NCBI GenBank assembly: GCA_018897135.1
Contig: JAHILJ010000022.1
Location: forward strand, 1-5,795
DNA from: Nanobdellota archaeon
GTDB lineage: Archaea; Nanobdellota; Nanobdellia; Pacearchaeales; GW2011-AR1
Length of the DNA stretch: 5,795 bases
Direction of reading: 5' to 3'
Shown here: positions 1-5,640 of the stretch, piece after piece
Position numbering within the stretch: the stretch's first letter is position 1
How the letters are laid out: each line of letters opens with the position of its first letter
The notes under the pieces: model-generated
Told to the model about the DNA's origin: nothing
Database searches by the model: none
What the model saw: only the letters and a program-made list of their open reading frames with translations
Program-made: the position numbers and the translations under genes

Positions 1-2536
1 CTTTTATTTTCTTTGCTTGAGAAGAAGAAGGAATTTTTATTGGAATTTTCTTTAAATCAACTCCTTTCAAATCTAAATAATTTCCCTGCAAATGCGAAGC
101 TCCAAAATAAGTTTTATAATAAAAATCAATTAATTTAGAGTTAATTATTCCGAGTAAAACTTTAAGAGAAATTTTGTTTTCATTTAATTTAATATAATAA
201 ACCCTATCAATTAAATTTAAGTTTTGTTCATCTAAACTCGCCTTTAAACTTAGAACTGTTCGAGGCATTATAATTTTCTCTCCTTCAAATTTTTTAGATT
301 TGTTTATGTTTAATATTTTATCGTATCTTAAAAATTCTCCATTCCATTTATGAAAATATCTTTTAATATCTCTTCCACGAAGAGCTTTTTTAGAATTTAT
401 TATTTCTTCTTTTATAACATATTCTTTTTGGATTGGAGGAATAACCCCCCTATAAACTTCTGCTAATTTTCCCAATTCTAAAGAATCTTCTTTAATCTTA
501 TTACAAAGTTCTTCTACATTTCCTTTAATTTCTAATGAAATTATCTTTTTAGAATTCTCTTCAAAACTAGAAGGATTTAATTTTTCATAACAAACTGCTG
601 GACCTGAAAGAATAATGGAATTTCTAACATCTCTCAAAATTTTAATTTCTTCTCTATCAAGAGATTTTTGTAATATAAATATAACAGGATAAATTCCAAC
701 ACCTTTGAAAACTTCTAAATTTGAAACATCTAAAATATTTTTGAAATGAGTGTTCTCAATAATAAATTCTCTTAATTTTAATCCATAATCTGAAATTAAA
801 AATTTATTGGGATTAATAAACCCAAGTAATCCTTTTTCTTTTAAAATTTTTATTGCTTTTTCTATAAATAATATGTATATGTCATATTGGTTGGATGCAG
901 AAACATAATTCTTTGAAAAATACTTTTTGTCATCTGGTTTTAATAATTGGCTTCTAACATAAGGCGGATTCCCGACGACAACATCAAACCCACCGTCTCG
1001 GAAAACATCTGAAAACTGGGCGTTCCAATTAAATGCTTTGTCGTAACTTGAATCAGAAATTAAACTATTTCCATTCTTAATATTGTCTTTCATATTTGGC
1101 AAAATCTTCTTTCTCGTCTCTCTTGTTTCTTCTTCCAAAATCTTCAACAGCAAATTAAGCTGTGCAAGTTCAACTGCTTTCTCATCTAAATCAACACCAT
1201 AAATACAATTTATTAAAATTGTTGCTTTTTCTCCTAAACTTAATTTTTCTTTCCACTCTTGAAAAGCATGTGTATATTTCTTTGACTTTTCACCATTCTT
1301 TAATCTTTCTTCAACGATATTAATTAATTCCTGAAATGCACAAATTAAAAAACTTCCAGAACCGCACGCAGGGTCAACCACCTTAACATTCAAAACTTCG
1401 TCTAAAGATTTTTCTTTACAATATTCCCCAACTGTATTTTTAACAATATAATCAACAATATAAGAAGGAGTGTAATAAATCCCCATCTTTTTCCTTTTTC
1501 CGCTTTCTAAATCTAACCTAACTCTTTTTTCTGTTCCTCTTAAAACAACACCCAAATACTGCTCATAAATACTTCCAAGTAAATCAACAGGAATTTCGTC
1601 AAACATATATCTTTCTTGTTGATGTTGTGTTCCATAATATAAACCCCTTATAACTTTTGCAAGAACATTATTATCAAAAAAACCTTCTTTTTCTAAAACT
1701 CCTTCTGCAAATAATTTGGAATTATAAGTTAAATCAAATCTTTTAAACTGAGATTTTAAAACTGCCCAAAGGTTCATATCAGTAAGTCCTTTTTCAACAT
1801 CTTTAATAATCTTTAATAAAAAATCTTGTGCTTCTAATCCTCTATCTTCCACACTTCTCATAAAAATTAATCTATCAATTAAAATCTGGACAATTTCATC
1901 TATATGTGAATTTTCTAATTGCATTCTTTTACTTTTCAAATCTTTAGACAATAATTTCCTAAACTCAAGCAAATCTGCAAGAATACTTTCATCAATTGGT
2001 TTATTAATTCTTTCATCTTTTGCAGAAAGCAATTTATTTATTTCATCTTTTTCAAAACTTTCTTTAGATAAAAGCCAAAGCAAATTAAACTTTTCAACAA
2101 AATCTTTGGCTTCAATAATAAAATTTGCACCTTCTTTTTTTAATAAATTATTATCAATTCTCTTAATATTAGACAAAGCGTGATAAACACGAAGATATTT
2201 AAAATTAGTTAAAACAGAAAATTTAATTTTACGATGATAAGCATAAGAAACTGCTTGCCTACCTTCTTTTTCTTCTAAATGAACATTTGTTGCTTTTGTC
2301 TCAACAACAAGTTTATCTTGATTTCCAAGCTTCAATATATAATCTGCCCGACCTTTCAAAACTCTTTCTTCTTTAAAGATTTCTTCTCTTTCCCAACCAA
2401 GAAGTTCCAATAAGGGCTCTATGAATCTAAATTTAATTTGTTCTTCTTTCATAGAATCAAGTTCCCCCTTAGAATAAGATTCAAATTTTTCAACTAACTT
2501 CTTAACTTTCTCTTTTGCTATTTCTTTATCTACCAT
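1..2536 (-). CDS. Type IIG-like restriction-modification enzyme (fused nuclease, N6-adenine methyltransferase and target recognition), 3' end cut by window
   Basis: A single uninterrupted reading frame of 845 codons runs off the left edge without a stop. Residues 1-120 resemble the PD-(D/E)xK nuclease of Type I/IIG enzymes: D65, then E79-T-K81, followed by GRQAVSYA (92-99). Residues about 180-345 form a helical linker. The Eco57I-type N6-adenine methyltransferase starts at GIYYTP (352-357), with the SAM-binding DPACGSGSF at 388-396, YGVDLD near 446-451 and catalytic NPPY at 523-526. From about 690 a TaqI-like target-recognition region follows (RGVIPP around 696-701, GRD 721-723, then a conserved-looking C-terminal part ending in KIPIKIP). 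One polypeptide would thus both cut foreign DNA and methylate self DNA at a site the sequence does not reveal. Family members are usually about 900-1000 residues, so most of the protein is present. The ATG at 2536 has no SD but a TATA-like element at leaderless distance. No separate specificity or helicase gene is visible. Type IIG is the best label; a Type ISP or a partner gene to the left cannot be excluded. Confidence 0.9.
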   Translation of the reverse strand, partial: MVDKEIAKEKVKKLVEKFESYSKGELDSMKEEQIKFRFIEPLLELLGWEREEIFKEERVLKGRADYILKLGNQDKLVVETKATNVHLEEKEGRQAVSYAYHRKIKFSVLTNFKYLRVYHALSNIKRIDNNLLKKEGANFIIEAKDFVEKFNLLWLLSKESFEKDEINKLLSAKDERINKPIDESILADLLEFRKLLSKDLKSKRMQLENSHIDEIVQILIDRLIFMRSVEDRGLEAQDFLLKIIKDVEKGLTDMNLWAVLKSQFKRFDLTYNSKLFAEGVLEKEGFFDNNVLAKVIRGLYYGTQHQQERYMFDEIPVDLLGSIYEQYLGVVLRGTEKRVRLDLESGKRKKMGIYYTPSYIVDYIVKNTVGEYCKEKSLDEVLNVKVVDPACGSGSFLICAFQELINIVEERLKNGEKSKKYTHAFQEWKEKLSLGEKATILINCIYGVDLDEKAVELAQLNLLLKILEEETRETRKKILPNMKDNIKNGNSLISDSSYDKAFNWNAQFSDVFRDGGFDVVVGNPPYVRSQLLKPDDKKYFSKNYVSASNQYDIYILFIEKAIKILKEKGLLGFINPNKFLISDYGLKLREFIIENTHFKNILDVSNLEVFKGVGIYPVIFILQKSLDREEIKILRDVRNSIILSGPAVCYEKLNPSSFEENSKKIISLEIKGNVEELCNKIKEDSLELGKLAEVYRGVIPPIQKEYVIKEEIINSKKALRGRDIKRYFHKWNGEFLRYDKILNINKSKKFEGEKIIMPRTVLSLKASLDEQNLNLIDRVYYIKLNENKISLKVLLGIINSKLIDFYYKTYFGASHLQGNYLDLKGVDLKKIPIKIPSSSQAKKIK

Positions 2537-2558
2537 AAACTTTATTAGAATTCAAACA

Positions 2559-2566
2559 TTAAAAAA
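2559..2566 (-). promoter_or_regulatory. Putative TATA box of the restriction-modification gene
   Basis: On the minus strand the octamer TTTTTTAA is centred 26.5 bp upstream of the A of the start codon at 2536. This is the archaeal TATA-to-start distance, so transcription would begin at or next to the ATG. The element is a weak TATA match. It is supported mainly by the identical spacing at other starts in this window and the absence of an SD. Confidence 0.5.
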
Positions 2567-2584
2567 CTTCTCATAACAAAATTT

Positions 2585-2593
2585 CCCCCCCCC
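2585..2593. repeat. Nine-base homopolymer (C9 on +, G9 on -) at the permease stop
   Basis: Nine consecutive C residues on the plus strand start directly at the permease stop codon (the G of TAG is the first of the nine Gs on the minus strand) and end 18 bp upstream of the putative TATA box of the restriction-modification gene. It is the longest G/C homopolymer noticed in an otherwise AT-rich window. Length change here would leave the TAG intact and could only alter the region between the two genes. It may be slippage-prone or simply an assembly-sensitive run. Confidence 0.8.
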
Positions 2594-3714
2594 TAAAAAA
2601 ACAATTCATAAATAACTCCAAGAATAAAAATCAAACTAAATAATATAATTATAAACCAATTAATTGGAACAGAATATTCTGGTTTTCTGTCGCCGTGTTT
2701 TTTTGCTTTTTTAACCATCATTAAAATTAAAATCCCTGAAGCTCCAGCAGAAATTACTCCTCCAATACCTAAAAGTTTTGTAAATGAAAAAATATCCCAA
2801 ATTCTTGTAATTAAAAAAATCACAATCGGGATAAGGGTAGTCAAAATCCAAGCTTTTCTTTTTTTCATTCTTTCATCAAACATGAAATTGTGCTGAAGAG
2901 CATTTCCTAAAGAAAGATAAGATGTAAACATTGTAAAAATACCAAGCAAAATAAAAACTTTCCCCAAGGCCAATGTTGCAATTTGAGGTGTGTTCGCCCC
3001 CATATATCCAACAACAATAAGTGCAAACAAAATATAAAAAACAACTGGAATAAAAGTTCCAAAAAGCAAAACTTTTTTCATCAACTTTTCATTTTTATGT
3101 AAAACAACCTTAACTTCAGGAATTGCAGAAAAGCTCATCAATGAAAAAAGAATAACACCAAAAGGAAGAAAAATATTTCCAATATTAAAATAATATAAAT
3201 TAGCCAAATTAACATCTTTAACAAAAATTAAAAAAATCAAAGCAAGCAAACCTAAGACAATCCCAACCCCAATTTTCTCAAATTTTTTTAAAGTCCTCAT
3301 TCCTCTCCACAAAAACCCAGCCATTAAAACAGAAAATAAAACCCCCAATATTGTAGAATAAACACCTTCTCCAAAAATTAAAAAACTCAAACTCTCACCA
3401 ACACCTAAAATATACGCTACAATTGCAGAATAAATTCCAAAAAGAGTTGCAAATTCCATAAGATGCCCGCCTTTCTTTCCTAAATATTTTCTAGCATAAC
3501 CAGGAATCTGATGATTTGATTTTGTCCTTAAAGAAATTTCTCCTAAATACAAATGAACAGTTAACATCATTAAACCTACAAAAATAATATAAGCAAATGC
3601 AACAAAAAACCCTGCCTTAGAAGCAACATAGGGAATACCCAACACCCCTGCACCAATGCAGGTACCAATTAAAATAGACACTGCTGAATAAAACCTCTTT
3701 TTTTCTTGATTCAT
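2593..3714 (-). CDS. Amino-acid permease, AAAP/HAAAP (Trp/Tyr permease-like) superfamily
   Basis: A 373-residue integral membrane protein, likely an amino-acid symporter of the cytoplasmic membrane; substrate unknown. The N-terminus carries the family signature in helix 1, LIGTCIGAGVLGIPY (15-29), the unwound glycine-rich substrate/ion site of APC-type carriers. About 11 hydrophobic segments are visible: roughly 10-30, 35-57, 86-112, 121-139, 149-165, 180-198, 216-238, 250-272, 288-306, 315-334 and 351-372. The sixth, with FSLMSFSAIPEV (190-201), is also typical. Length and helix count match the AAAP/HAAAP group. I place the start at 3714 (MNQEKKRF), not at the upstream in-frame ATG at 3747, because the 11 extra residues would be translated from the tRNA-Arg gene. 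Only 6 nt separate the tRNA 3' end from this ATG and no TATA box sits at leaderless distance (that position falls in the tRNA T-arm), so the gene is probably transcribed from the tRNA promoter. The coding end contains a T7 run just before the TAG stop that could aid termination. Confidence 0.88.
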   Translation of the reverse strand: MNQEKKRFYSAVSILIGTCIGAGVLGIPYVASKAGFFVAFAYIIFVGLMMLTVHLYLGEISLRTKSNHQIPGYARKYLGKKGGHLMEFATLFGIYSAIVAYILGVGESLSFLIFGEGVYSTILGVLFSVLMAGFLWRGMRTLKKFEKIGVGIVLGLLALIFLIFVKDVNLANLYYFNIGNIFLPFGVILFSLMSFSAIPEVKVVLHKNEKLMKKVLLFGTFIPVVFYILFALIVVGYMGANTPQIATLALGKVFILLGIFTMFTSYLSLGNALQHNFMFDERMKKRKAWILTTLIPIVIFLITRIWDIFSFTKLLGIGGVISAGASGILILMMVKKAKKHGDRKPEYSVPINWFIIILFSLIFILGVIYELFF

Positions 3715-3720
3715 TTTAAA

Positions 3721-3792
3721 CAGGCTCGGAGGGAATCGAACCCTCATCGACCGGGCCGAAACCGGACATTCTATCCATTAAACTACGAGCCT
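3721..3792 (-). tRNA. tRNA-Arg, anticodon UCG
   Basis: A 72-base cloverleaf folds on the minus strand. The acceptor stem is AGGCTCG with CGAGCCT, followed by discriminator G. The D arm is GTTT/GAAT with loop AATGGATA. The anticodon loop is TTTCGGC, giving anticodon TCG. The variable loop is CGAT and the T arm is GAGGG/CCCTC with loop TTCGATT. A20 in the D loop and C35 are arginine identity elements, supporting Arg. CCA is not encoded: the genome continues TTTAAA then the permease ATG. The outermost anticodon-stem pair (27-43) is a U-U mismatch; the other four pairs are G-C. The first base is A, and a TATA box lies centred 26.5 bp upstream, so the transcript could start at the mature 5' end. 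Confidence 0.95.
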
Positions 3793-3814
3793 ATAAAAAA
3801 TCAATACAAGTTAC

Positions 3815-3822
3815 ATTTAAAT
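3815..3822. promoter_or_regulatory. Shared palindromic TATA box, divergent tRNA-Arg/permease and protease promoter
   Basis: The perfect palindrome ATTTAAAT is centred at 3818.5 in the 52-bp spacer. The centre is 26.5 bp from the first base of the tRNA (3792, minus) and 26.5 bp from the A of the protease ATG (3845, plus). That is the archaeal TATA-to-start distance on both sides. The adjoining 3823-3839 is also AT-rich, so other registers exist, but this one fits both genes. Neither gene shows another promoter or an SD in the spacer. Confidence 0.7.
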
Positions 3823-3844
3823 ATTTTGATATTTTGGTAAAAAC

Positions 3845-4726
3845 ATGCCATTAAAAAAACACCACAAGTGGATGATAGGAAGTTTCACAACATTAGTGAT
3901 AATTTTCATGATAACAACAGGGATTTTATTAAATGCAATAATTGTAAATCAAGCTTTAAACCACAATGAAATAAGCAACAGAGTAACAAATCTCCAACTT
4001 GAAAGCCAATCAAAATTCAATGACTTAACTTCTTCAGTAATTAAATTAGAAAAATCATTTAATTTAATAGAACAGGACTTATATGAAACTCAAGGAATAC
4101 TTGAACAAAACCAGCAAGAACTAAACGAACTAAAAGCTTCTGTTGACGACGATTTTTCAGGCATAATAGAAAATGCAATAGAATCTGTTGTAACAATTGT
4201 AACAGACATAAGTCAAGGAACAGGATTTTTAATTGAAGAAAGCGGTTATGTTGTAACAAACGCACATGTAATGGAAAATGCGCGAAGCGCCGGAATCTAC
4301 ACTTACGACGGAGAAATGCATCAAGTTTCTTTAATCGGAACAAATTCAGAAATGGACGTTTGCTTGTTGAAAATACAAGGAACCTACCCTGCTTTAAAAT
4401 TAGGAAACTCAGACGATGTTTCAATTGGAGAATCTGTAATTGCAATCGGAAACCCGTTAGGCTTACAATTTTCTGTAACAGAAGGAATAATATCAGCAAT
4501 TCATAGAGAAGGCGCAAACGGGCTTAAAGCATATTTCCAAACCGACGCTGCACTAAACCCAGGAAACTCAGGAGGCCCATTAGTTGACAAACAAGGCAAA
4601 GCAATTGGAATAAACAATTTCAAAACCAGCGAAGGTGAAAGTTTGGGCTTCGCACTTGAATCAAACTGGCTTAAAGATGTTGTGAATGAAATTTATTTTG
4701 AAAAAGAAGGCGGGATGTTGGTTTAA
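3845..4726 (+). CDS. Membrane-anchored trypsin-like (HtrA/DegP-type) serine protease lacking a PDZ domain
   Basis: A 293-residue protein. A short Lys/His-rich N-terminus (KKHHK, 4-8) precedes one hydrophobic segment (about 10-35). It reads as a signal anchor, placing the rest outside the cytoplasm. Residues about 43-98 are polar, rich in Gln, Glu, Asn and Leu, and probably form a coiled coil that could mediate oligomerisation. The protease domain spans about 107-285. The triad is clear: His141 in TNAHV, Asp171 in MDVCLLKI and Ser242 in GNSGGPL, with IGNPLGL (201-207) and TEGIIS (212-217) as further HtrA hallmarks. The presumed job is cleavage of damaged or surface proteins in envelope quality control. 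DegP/DegS proteins carry one or two C-terminal PDZ domains; here the chain ends about 50 residues after the serine, so none is present. The ATG at 3845 lies at leaderless distance from the TATA box, without an SD. The stop overlaps the stop of the converging EF-hand gene. Confidence 0.92.
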   Translation: MPLKKHHKWMIGSFTTLVIIFMITTGILLNAIIVNQALNHNEISNRVTNLQLESQSKFNDLTSSVIKLEKSFNLIEQDLYETQGILEQNQQELNELKASVDDDFSGIIENAIESVVTIVTDISQGTGFLIEESGYVVTNAHVMENARSAGIYTYDGEMHQVSLIGTNSEMDVCLLKIQGTYPALKLGNSDDVSIGESVIAIGNPLGLQFSVTEGIISAIHREGANGLKAYFQTDAALNPGNSGGPLVDKQGKAIGINNFKTSEGESLGFALESNWLKDVVNEIYFEKEGGMLV

Positions 4727-5094
4727 TAAAATCTATTTTTATAACAATTTAAAAATTCTGTTGAATCTAAAGAACCACCATTATCTAAATCATATTTTTG
4801 TAAAAGTTCATAAAAATTCTTTTGAGTTTGAATTTCTTTCTGAACTTGTTTTTGAGTTTGAAGTTCAGACCACTTTTTTGAAGAAGTAATTTTGTTCCCC
4901 ATAAAAACTAATGAAAGACCTATAATCCCTGCGAGCACAACTCCTGAAAAAGCACAATTAAACATAAAATATTTTATTTCTTTTTCACCATTTAGTTTAT
5001 GATTCTTCCATTTACTCCTAAAAAGAGCAAAAGGGATTAAAGCGTCCTTTAAACCAACTTCAAACTTGCGTTCTAATTTATTTTCTGTTTTCAT
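4723..5094 (-). CDS. Small single-pass membrane protein with one C-terminal EF-hand
   Basis: A 123-residue protein of no recognised family. A basic N-terminal region (1-43) is followed by one membrane segment (about 44-66), a Gln/Lys-rich segment with the repeated tetrapeptide QTQK at 79-82 and 89-92, then a helix and a calcium-type EF-hand loop. The loop runs D102-L-D104-N-G-G107-S-L109-D-S-T-E113-F, with acidic positions 1, 3, 9 and 12, the invariant glycine at 6 and a hydrophobic residue at 8. Position 5 is Gly rather than Asp/Asn/Ser, so affinity could be reduced. No second EF-hand is present, so pairing would need a dimer. Orientation of the loop is uncertain; the basic N-terminus favours N-in and an external EF-hand. 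An in-frame TGA a few codons upstream rules out a longer start than 5094. The gene follows the helical-protein gene by 55 nt on the same strand and may share its transcript. It converges on the protease with a 4-bp stop overlap. Confidence 0.7.
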   Translation of the reverse strand: MKTENKLERKFEVGLKDALIPFALFRSKWKNHKLNGEKEIKYFMFNCAFSGVVLAGIIGLSLVFMGNKITSSKKWSELQTQKQVQKEIQTQKNFYELLQKYDLDNGGSLDSTEFLNCYKNRFY

Positions 5095-5105
5095 TTTCTT
5101 ATTTT

Positions 5106-5136
5106 CTCAGAATTCGTCTGAGGCGAATCACCTCCT
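5106..5136 (-). promoter_or_regulatory. Extended SD-like sequence with mutually exclusive hairpins in the leader of the EF-hand gene
   Basis: On the minus strand AGGAGGTGATTC (5136-5125) matches the complement of the usual 16S rRNA 3' tail (AGGAGGTGATCC) at 11 of 12 bases, yet it ends about 30 nt from the only start codon (5094). Three overlapping hairpins can form: TGAGG with CCTCA (5138-5134 with 5123-5119), which hides the SD; ATTCG with CGAAT (5128-5124 with 5116-5112); and CTCAG with CTGAG (5122-5118 with 5110-5106). Function is inferred only. Confidence 0.4.
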
Positions 5137-5146
5137 CAACTCTTTA

Positions 5147-5154
5147 ATTTTAAA
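5147..5154 (-). promoter_or_regulatory. Possible internal TATA box for the EF-hand gene
   Basis: TTTAAAAT on the minus strand overlaps the stop codon of the upstream gene. It would place initiation near 5124, giving a leader of about 30 nt that lacks the SD-like stretch. Read-through from the upstream gene is the alternative, and would include it. The region is AT-rich, so a chance match is possible. Confidence 0.3.
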
Positions 5155-5542
5155 TTTCCTTTTCATTCAAAAATTTAGTTAAATCTTTCATATCATCTGG
5201 TTGCCCTTCAAGTTCGCCGTAATATTTCTCGTCCATAAATTTAAAATAATTCATAATCTTCCCGATATTTTCCTTATAATTTTCAATTCCTGTTTTTCTT
5301 GTGAGCATATAAAAACCTTGAGCATATTTTACAATTCCTTCTGTTAAAATTCTTTTTGCAGAATCATCAATTCTATGAAGTTCTGGGATTAATCGAGCCA
5401 TATCAGAAATTTCTCTTTTTATCCCTTGTTCAATTGTTTCCCTGTTTTTCTTACAACGATAAACTAAACCATGTTCAACTAAACCTTCGGTTAAAGCAAT
5501 CAAACCTTTCAACATTTTTTCATTAAATCCACATATGGGCAT
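5150..5542 (-). CDS. Helical soluble protein of unknown function
   Basis: A 130-residue protein that I cannot assign to a characterised family. It has no signal peptide or membrane segment. Composition suggests an almost fully alpha-helical fold: hydrophobic residues recur at helical spacing through 8-30, 36-56, 59-82 and 86-108. Notable parts are the N-terminal PICGFNEKM (2-10), the polar stretch YRCKKNRE (28-35), LHRIDDSAKR (55-64) and an acidic tail. Two cysteines (4 and 30) are present, too few for an obvious zinc site within one chain. The start at 5542 is favoured by an AGGAG SD 8 nt upstream; a second ATG at codon 10 lacks one. The gene is divergent from an Lrp/AsnC-like regulator across 110 bp, so it may be a target of that regulator, and it precedes the EF-hand gene by 55 nt. 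Confidence 0.75.
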   Translation of the reverse strand: MPICGFNEKMLKGLIALTEGLVEHGLVYRCKKNRETIEQGIKREISDMARLIPELHRIDDSAKRILTEGIVKYAQGFYMLTRKTGIENYKENIGKIMNYFKFMDEKYYGELEGQPDDMKDLTKFLNEKEI

Positions 5543-5550
5543 TTTATTTT

Positions 5551-5555
5551 CTCCT
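5551..5555 (-). promoter_or_regulatory. Shine-Dalgarno site of the helical-protein gene
   Basis: AGGAG on the minus strand lies 8 nt before the ATG at 5542 and selects that start over the ATG nine codons further in. It contrasts with the leaderless starts elsewhere in the window, implying mixed initiation modes in this organism. Confidence 0.65.
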
Positions 5556-5583
5556 AATTATAAAAGAACAACACCCTTCCTTA

Positions 5584-5591
5584 TTATAAAA
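5584..5591 (-). promoter_or_regulatory. Putative TATA box of the helical-protein gene
   Basis: TTTTATAA on the minus strand is centred at 5587.5. A start 26.5 bp downstream would fall on an A at 5561 and give a 19-nt leader that contains the AGGAG site. A second TATA-like run at 5557-5566 would start transcription inside the gene and is less likely. Confidence 0.55.
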
Positions 5592-5610
5592 CCTTTTTCT
5601 ACATTTTTTA

Positions 5611-5624
5611 CAATATAGCAAAAT
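5611..5624 (+). repeat. Direct repeat copy 1, candidate operator of the Lrp-like regulator
   Basis: CAATATAGCAAAAT matches copy 2 at 5641-5654 in 13 of 14 bases, at exactly 30 bp spacing (about three helical turns, same DNA face). This copy touches the upstream edge of the TATA box, where TFB would bind. Being bracketed around the promoter of a regulator suggests autoregulation. Confidence 0.5.
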
Positions 5625-5630
5625 ATATAA
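5623..5630 (+). promoter_or_regulatory. TATA box of the Lrp/AsnC-like gene
   Basis: ATATATAA is centred at 5626.5, exactly 26.5 bp before the A of the ATG at 5653. This predicts a leaderless mRNA. No SD precedes the ATG. Confidence 0.65.
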
Positions 5631-5640
5631 AAGAATAGTT

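Noticed and set aside
3715..3747. Eleven-residue N-terminal extension of the permease
   Set aside because: Most of it is translated tRNA sequence (the T-arm and acceptor 3' half). Family proteins start shortly before the LIGTCIGAG signature, as the 3714 start does.
3721..3792. tRNA-Arg as an attachment site for an integrated element carrying the R-M gene
   Set aside because: No second copy of the tRNA 3' end and no integrase is visible in the window. The tRNA also appears to be a functional promoter-proximal gene for the permease.
4059..4517. Minus-strand open frame of 152 codons antisense to the protease
   Set aside because: It lies wholly within the protease gene, whose catalytic motifs are intact. 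Its product is an implausible Leu/Phe/Arg-rich string with no recognisable domain.
4686..4889. Plus-strand open frame of 67 codons after the protease
   Set aside because: It overlaps the protease end in another frame and the EF-hand gene on the opposite strand. The Asn/Phe/Lys-rich product looks like translated AT-rich antisense.
5099..5131. Ten-codon GTG-started leader peptide between the helical-protein and EF-hand genes
   Set aside because: The GTG is part of the SD-like sequence itself, leaving no room for ribosome spacing. The product shows no attenuation-type codon run.
5106..5131. C/D-box guide RNA (GTGATTC and CTGA resemble C and D boxes)
   Set aside because: The C box matches only 5 of 7 positions, there are no C'/D' boxes, and the distance is too short for a normal archaeal C/D RNA.
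5557..5566. TATA-like run close to the helical-protein start
   Set aside because: Initiation 26-27 bp downstream would fall inside the gene and lose both the SD and the first ATG. The element at 5584-5591 fits better.
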